Shown here: positions 60,552 to 64,000 of the stretch, one piece after another
How positions within the stretch are numbered: the stretch's first letter is position 1
How the letters are laid out: each line of letters begins with the position of its first letter
Assembly (NCBI GenBank): GCA_002422605.1
Contig: DISW01000023.1
Span: 62,001 to 126,000 of the forward strand
Reading direction: 5' to 3'
DNA length: 64,000 bases
DNA from: Bacteriovoracaceae bacterium UBA6200
Lineage (GTDB): Bacteria > Bdellovibrionota > Bacteriovoracia > Bacteriovoracales > Bacteriovoracaceae
The notes under the pieces: model-generated
What the model saw: only the letters and a program-made list of their open reading frames with translations
What the model was told of the DNA's origin: nothing
The model's database searches: none
Translations under genes and position numbers: made by a program

Positions 60552-62024
60552 TCAAGCGGCGAGCAGCAAATTGGCCGCTCGCTGAGAAAGGGCATCAATA
60601 GACAGAATGAGCATGCTCTTCCTCTGACCGTTCTTATCAACTCCATCAATCATTTCTGCAACGTCTGCACACATTCTTCCGGCACTTTGAGAAATGCTCT
60701 TGGGAAGTTTCATTTTATCATTATCTGCTAAGCTTGTGATGGCCTCCACTGAATCTACCACCAGGCCAAAATGCATCAACTCATTTTTAAAAACCAGCAC
60801 TTTCTGTGACCCTGACTGCTCAAGTTTTGGCTCCGCCTGGTACATTGATCTGGCATCTACAATGGTCACAAGTTCTCCTCTCAGATTATGGACGCCTAGA
60901 ATGTGCTCATTAGTGCCAGGAGACCGGATGAGGCTTTGAGGGTAATTTATTATTTCTTTAACCTCGCTGATCAAAGCTGCATACGTGCTATCAATTTTAA
61001 AGGTAATATAGTTGCGACGAGTTCCACCTTTATTTTGTGTTAGCTCCTGAATGTTATAGAGTTTGCCATGAACTCTGGTCATTTCAGAGATTTCCTCATT
61101 CATCTGAATTTTTTGATAATCTAAAAGCATGATGTCTGATTCTCCCTGACCAGTGATGAAGCCTTGAAAGATATCTCCTTTAGCTTGTTCTTTATTAGCA
61201 TAAGAGACGAGTTCGTCCTGATAAAAAGAGACGATGCTGTCAACGGAATCCACTAGAAGGCCGAAGAAGTCTTTTTCTAGTCGCATAATAACGATTCGGC
61301 GGTCACCGTGGGATGTATTGGTAGATCGGTCAACATCTCGGTACTTAAGTAATGCAGAAAAATCAATGACAGGTACCGTTGTGCCTCGTAAATCAATGGT
61401 TCCGATAAAATTTCTGCTGATGAATGCTGTTCTGTTAGTCGTTTCAACTTTTATAATTTCCTGGATATCAGCAATAGGGAGAGCGCATCTTGTAGGTCCA
61501 ACCACGAAGGAAATGCTCTTTTTTCTGCTCCCTCGTTTTTTGTTAAGACCGTTTCTTCCCAGACTATTGTTACTTGTATCCTTGGGAATGTGCTCTAGTT
61601 TGAAGAGTTCACTTACATTTAAGATTTGGATGATCCTCTCTCCGCCTTCCTTTTTAAAGAGACCACTTACCACTCCTGACGAATGAGTCTGGTCATAATC
61701 ACATCTTTCTTCATTATTATTTTTAAAAACTTCGCCCGTTTTATCAAAAAGAAGTCCCACAAAGGTGCCGTTAAACTCAATGATGGCAATTTTCTGAAAG
61801 TCATGAGACTCATTCTTAAGCCCCAGGAGTTCTTTTAGATCAATTACTGGTACGAAACTTCCTCGCAAGTTGAACAGTCCCTTTAATGATCTTGGAGCGA
61901 GAGGAACGGCTATATAGTCTTCTGGAGCATTCACTACTTCTTGCAAATGAAAAGCAGATATAGCGAACTCAGTATCCATTAGATAAAATGATCCAAAAAT
62001 TTCTTTATCTTGATTACTTTTCAT
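60552..62024 (-). CDS. Triple-CheW-domain coupling protein
   Basis: 490 residues consisting of three CheW domains in tandem: about 8-140 (LKGLFNLRGSFVPVIDLKELLGL), 165-310 (RNFIGTIDLRGTTVPVIDFSALL), 335-480 (ILGVHNLRGELVTIVDARSMY). Each has the beta-barrel linker strand and NLRG-like motif. Single-domain CheW joins CheA to receptors; a triple version could scaffold several units. Last gene of the chemotaxis operon, cytoplasmic. No CheA or CheY in view. Confidence 0.93.
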   Translation of the reverse strand: MKSNQDKEIFGSFYLMDTEFAISAFHLQEVVNAPEDYIAVPLAPRSLKGLFNLRGSFVPVIDLKELLGLKNESHDFQKIAIIEFNGTFVGLLFDKTGEVFKNNNEERCDYDQTHSSGVVSGLFKKEGGERIIQILNVSELFKLEHIPKDTSNNSLGRNGLNKKRGSRKKSISFVVGPTRCALPIADIQEIIKVETTNRTAFISRNFIGTIDLRGTTVPVIDFSALLKYRDVDRSTNTSHGDRRIVIMRLEKDFFGLLVDSVDSIVSFYQDELVSYANKEQAKGDIFQGFITGQGESDIMLLDYQKIQMNEEISEMTRVHGKLYNIQELTQNKGGTRRNYITFKIDSTYAALISEVKEIINYPQSLIRSPGTNEHILGVHNLRGELVTIVDARSMYQAEPKLEQSGSQKVLVFKNELMHFGLVVDSVEAITSLADNDKMKLPKSISQSAGRMCADVAEMIDGVDKNGQRKSMLILSIDALSQRAANLLLAA

Positions 62025-62033
62025 ATATCTCCT

Positions 62034-62510
62034 CTAGGTCCCGATTCGTGGAATTTTTTCGATTTCGTAAGAATAATGAGAACTATCTATATGTAGTTTG
62101 CGGCCTACTTCACCGCCACCTTCACAGTATAAAATTTTGAGTTGGCGTTTTTTTGCCTCAGCTACTGCCGCTTTAAAATTATTTGATCCCACGAGTTCTA
62201 ATGGGTTCTTAGCATCAGGTTTTGTCATGTTGCCACCACCAACGATAACAACTGAAACCGAACTGAAGTCCTCTGGACGAATCTTCATCAAAGCAATGAG
62301 GGAGCAGATCGCCTGATCAACAAATCTCGCACCTATTTCAAAAGTCTTCATGGGACTTTCGGGTAAAAGGCAATGGGCCAGACCACAAATAGCTTTTGAC
62401 TCCCAGATAAACCCTATACCCACACATGATCCAAGAATGGCCTTTAATCGTTCACCATTCTTTGCAATCTTCACTTCGCCAATGTGGACATCCAGGGTCT
62501 TTTGCATCAT
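62034..62510 (-). CDS. cheD: Chemoreceptor glutamine deamidase CheD
   Basis: 158 residues from ATG 62510; the frame extends 27 residues upstream into cheR but family length and start favour MMQKTLDVHIGE. Motifs LGSCVGI (catalytic Cys), AHCLLP (His) and VGGGNM. CheD deamidates Gln in chemoreceptors and interacts with CheX/CheC. 5-nt gap from the cheR stop. Confidence 0.9.
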   Translation of the reverse strand: MMQKTLDVHIGEVKIAKNGERLKAILGSCVGIGFIWESKAICGLAHCLLPESPMKTFEIGARFVDQAICSLIALMKIRPEDFSSVSVVIVGGGNMTKPDAKNPLELVGSNNFKAAVAEAKKRQLKILYCEGGGEVGRKLHIDSSHYSYEIEKIPRIGT

Positions 62511-62514
62511 GTGC

Positions 62515-63330
62515 TCACTTCTTTTTATAGATAAGTGGTTCAATGGATTCAAAGCTAGTGTTGATGTGAGTAAGAGATTCAGATTCTCCAATAATCATTA
62601 CTCCAGTATCCGCCATTTTAGGGCCTATAAGAGAAATGACTCTCTCTTGGTCTAAACTCGTAAAGTAGATCAAGACATTCCGTGTTAAAACGAGATGAAA
62701 CTCATGACTATGCTTAAAGGTATGAAAAAGATTATGCTGCAGAAACTTCAATCTGCTTTTAATAGGTGAGGTAACCTTATAGCTCTCGCCAGAACTCTTT
62801 TTCATAAATTTTTCAAAAAGTTCGGGACGATTTTTTTTAAACGAATCTATGGAACGTCCAGAATATTCTCCCCGCTGGCAGAGATCTACCATTTCATTTG
62901 AGATATCGGTTCCGATGATTTCATATTGAAATGTTGGGTTCTTCTCCTTGAAAGCCTCGCAAATAATTCCCAGGGTGTGAGCTTCTTCACCAGAAGAGGA
63001 GGCGGCCGACCAGGCGGTGAAGACGGTATTGGGATTATTTATAAACCACTGAGGCAGAAACTTTTTTTCAATATATTCCCAAATTCGTGGTGTACGGTAA
63101 AAGTAGGTTTCATTAGTCGTTACCAGGTCCACGAATTTTAACTGTTCGGCCTTATCACTTTGAACTAATTCAAAATAACCTTCATAACTAGTTAAGTTGA
63201 GGTTCACAATTCTTTTTCTTAAGCGGCCCTCAATCAGAGAATTCCTATTTTTTTTAATAGAGATCCCTGTGAGTTCATGAATAAGCTCAATGAAATCAGT
63301 TAAACACTCTTCACCCAGCACCATATTCAT
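62515..63330 (-). CDS. cheR: Chemotaxis methyltransferase CheR
   Basis: 271 residues. N-terminal helical domain, then TNETYFYR, WSAASSSGEEAHTL (SAM loop), EIIGTDIS and TRNVLIYF. CheR methylates Glu residues of chemoreceptors. Lies 11 bp after the receptor gene and 5 bp before cheD, an operon. Confidence 0.95.
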   Translation of the reverse strand: MNMVLGEECLTDFIELIHELTGISIKKNRNSLIEGRLRKRIVNLNLTSYEGYFELVQSDKAEQLKFVDLVTTNETYFYRTPRIWEYIEKKFLPQWFINNPNTVFTAWSAASSSGEEAHTLGIICEAFKEKNPTFQYEIIGTDISNEMVDLCQRGEYSGRSIDSFKKNRPELFEKFMKKSSGESYKVTSPIKSRLKFLQHNLFHTFKHSHEFHLVLTRNVLIYFTSLDQERVISLIGPKMADTGVMIIGESESLTHINTSFESIEPLIYKKK

Positions 63331-63341
63331 ACAAGGTCCCC

Positions 63342-64000
63342 TTAGTGAGAAAATTTCTGAACTGTCGATTTAAGGAGTTCGGCCCCTTCGGCAAGTTCTG
63401 TGGTCGCATGGGCAATAGCATCTGATGCAATGGCCGATTTTTCAGTGGCATCAGCAACCTGCTGAATCGCCTGCGAGACATCCTGGGCCGCTGTTTGCTG
63501 CTCTTGTGCGGCAAGTGATATTTCAGATATCGCTTGGGTGGTCTTGTTGACTCCTTCAACAATGTTTTTAAAAGATCTCGCTGCTTCTTTAGAGATTTCT
63601 CCTCCAAGTGACACTCGTTTAACAGATTCATTAATGAGTTTTGAAATATCTTTTGTTGCCTGGGAGGAGCGTTCTGCTAGCTTTCTTACTTCGTCAGCAA
63701 CCACTGAAAAGCCAAGGCCATGTTCTCCCGCTCGGGCCGCTTCGATGGCAGCATTGAAGGCCAGAAGATTTGTTTGACTTGCAATCTCACCAATGACTTT
63801 GACGATTTCAGCAATCTCTTCTGAAGACTTGTTAATAAGTTCCATTGCTTCAATGGATTTTGCAATTGCTTGTGAACCTTGATCAGCTTCAACTTGGGTA
63901 GATTTTGCGACTGAATCGGCCGATTTGGCGTTTTGGGCAATGGAATCAATTGAGGCACTCAGTTCTTCTACAGAGGCATTCATTTCCTCAGTGGTTGCCC
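63342..64000 (-). CDS. Methyl-accepting chemotaxis protein, C-terminal part
   Basis: At least 219 codons; the frame is open to the window edge, so the sensor part lies outside. Signalling domain with FNAAIEAARAGEHGLGFSVVADEVRKLAERSSQATKDISKLI and Gln/Glu-rich flanking helices. It heads the operon with cheR, cheD and the triple CheW as far as can be seen. The tail ends KFSH with no CheR-docking pentapeptide. Confidence 0.92.
   Translation of the reverse strand, partial: ATTEEMNASVEELSASIDSIAQNAKSADSVAKSTQVEADQGSQAIAKSIEAMELINKSSEEIAEIVKVIGEIASQTNLLAFNAAIEAARAGEHGLGFSVVADEVRKLAERSSQATKDISKLINESVKRVSLGGEISKEAARSFKNIVEGVNKTTQAISEISLAAQEQQTAAQDVSQAIQQVADATEKSAIASDAIAHATTELAEGAELLKSTVQKFSH

Noticed and set aside
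60392..60649. Minus-strand ORF of 85 residues
   Set aside because: Runs in another frame over the end of the triple-CheW gene and the hairpin; many Cys/Arg from GC-rich DNA, no domain.
1..64000. tRNA genes, rRNA genes and CRISPR arrays
   Set aside because: None recognised by eye apart from the tRNA-like ends of the tmRNA.

Overview
The window looks like chromosome from a motile Gram-negative predator-type bacterium, most likely Bdellovibrionota (Bacteriovorax/Peredibacter-like). The clues are many lipoproteins and signal-peptide proteins of unknown function, a Lcl/DUF1566 lipoprotein, patatin and PhoD hydrolases, a very large exported Fic protein, a B. subtilis-type three-gene sdhCAB operon, a 366-nt tmRNA whose tag reads GNDYAMAA, and a dense set of chemotaxis genes. 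The taxon is an inference; no rRNA is present.

Backbone, 1-41 kb: tightly packed genes with several convergent overlaps. In order: nuclease C-terminus, outer-membrane protein, DEAD-box helicase, patatin, TIGR01777 epimerase, aldehyde dehydrogenase, group III truncated haemoglobin, a three-gene lipoprotein/zinc-ribbon operon, queE (possibly leaderless), DUF423, thioesterase, SprT-like protein, PhoD phosphatase, RhtA-like exporter, sdhCAB, photolyase, the exported Fic protein and its partner, a CopZ-like protein, a fused OtsA-OtsB trehalose enzyme divergent from a GH15 hydrolase, a MASE1 histidine kinase, a ZIP transporter, and CheX plus a chemoreceptor with a sigma28-type promoter.

ssrA island, about 41.47-50.94 kb: an integrative element sits in the 3' end of ssrA. 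It is bounded by an 18-bp direct repeat and carries paired TGTGGCA repeats near both ends (likely integrase arm sites), a tyrosine integrase, HTH/excisionase-like genes, a DUF6119/TIGR04141 protein, a divergent restriction-modification pair (BamHI/BglII-like nuclease and beta-class methylase) and a KAP P-loop NTPase. The probable original ssrA terminator now lies 9.4 kb away, just beyond attR.

Accessory region, 51-60.4 kb: a second AT-rich, defence-like block with no att repeat that I can see. It holds a three-gene operon (3-TM protein, HEPN-like protein, protein with a class III nucleotidyl-cyclase-like signature), a type IIG restriction enzyme, a metallophosphoesterase, a GNAT toxin-antitoxin pair with an unusual antitoxin, and two adjacent HEPN-like genes. 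The three-gene operon is my best candidate for an undescribed signal-based defence system.

Right end, 60.5-64 kb: a chemotaxis operon on the minus strand (chemoreceptor, cheR, cheD, triple-CheW protein), with the receptor cut by the window edge. Together with cheX and the 39-kb receptor, chemotaxis genes flank the whole accessory region.
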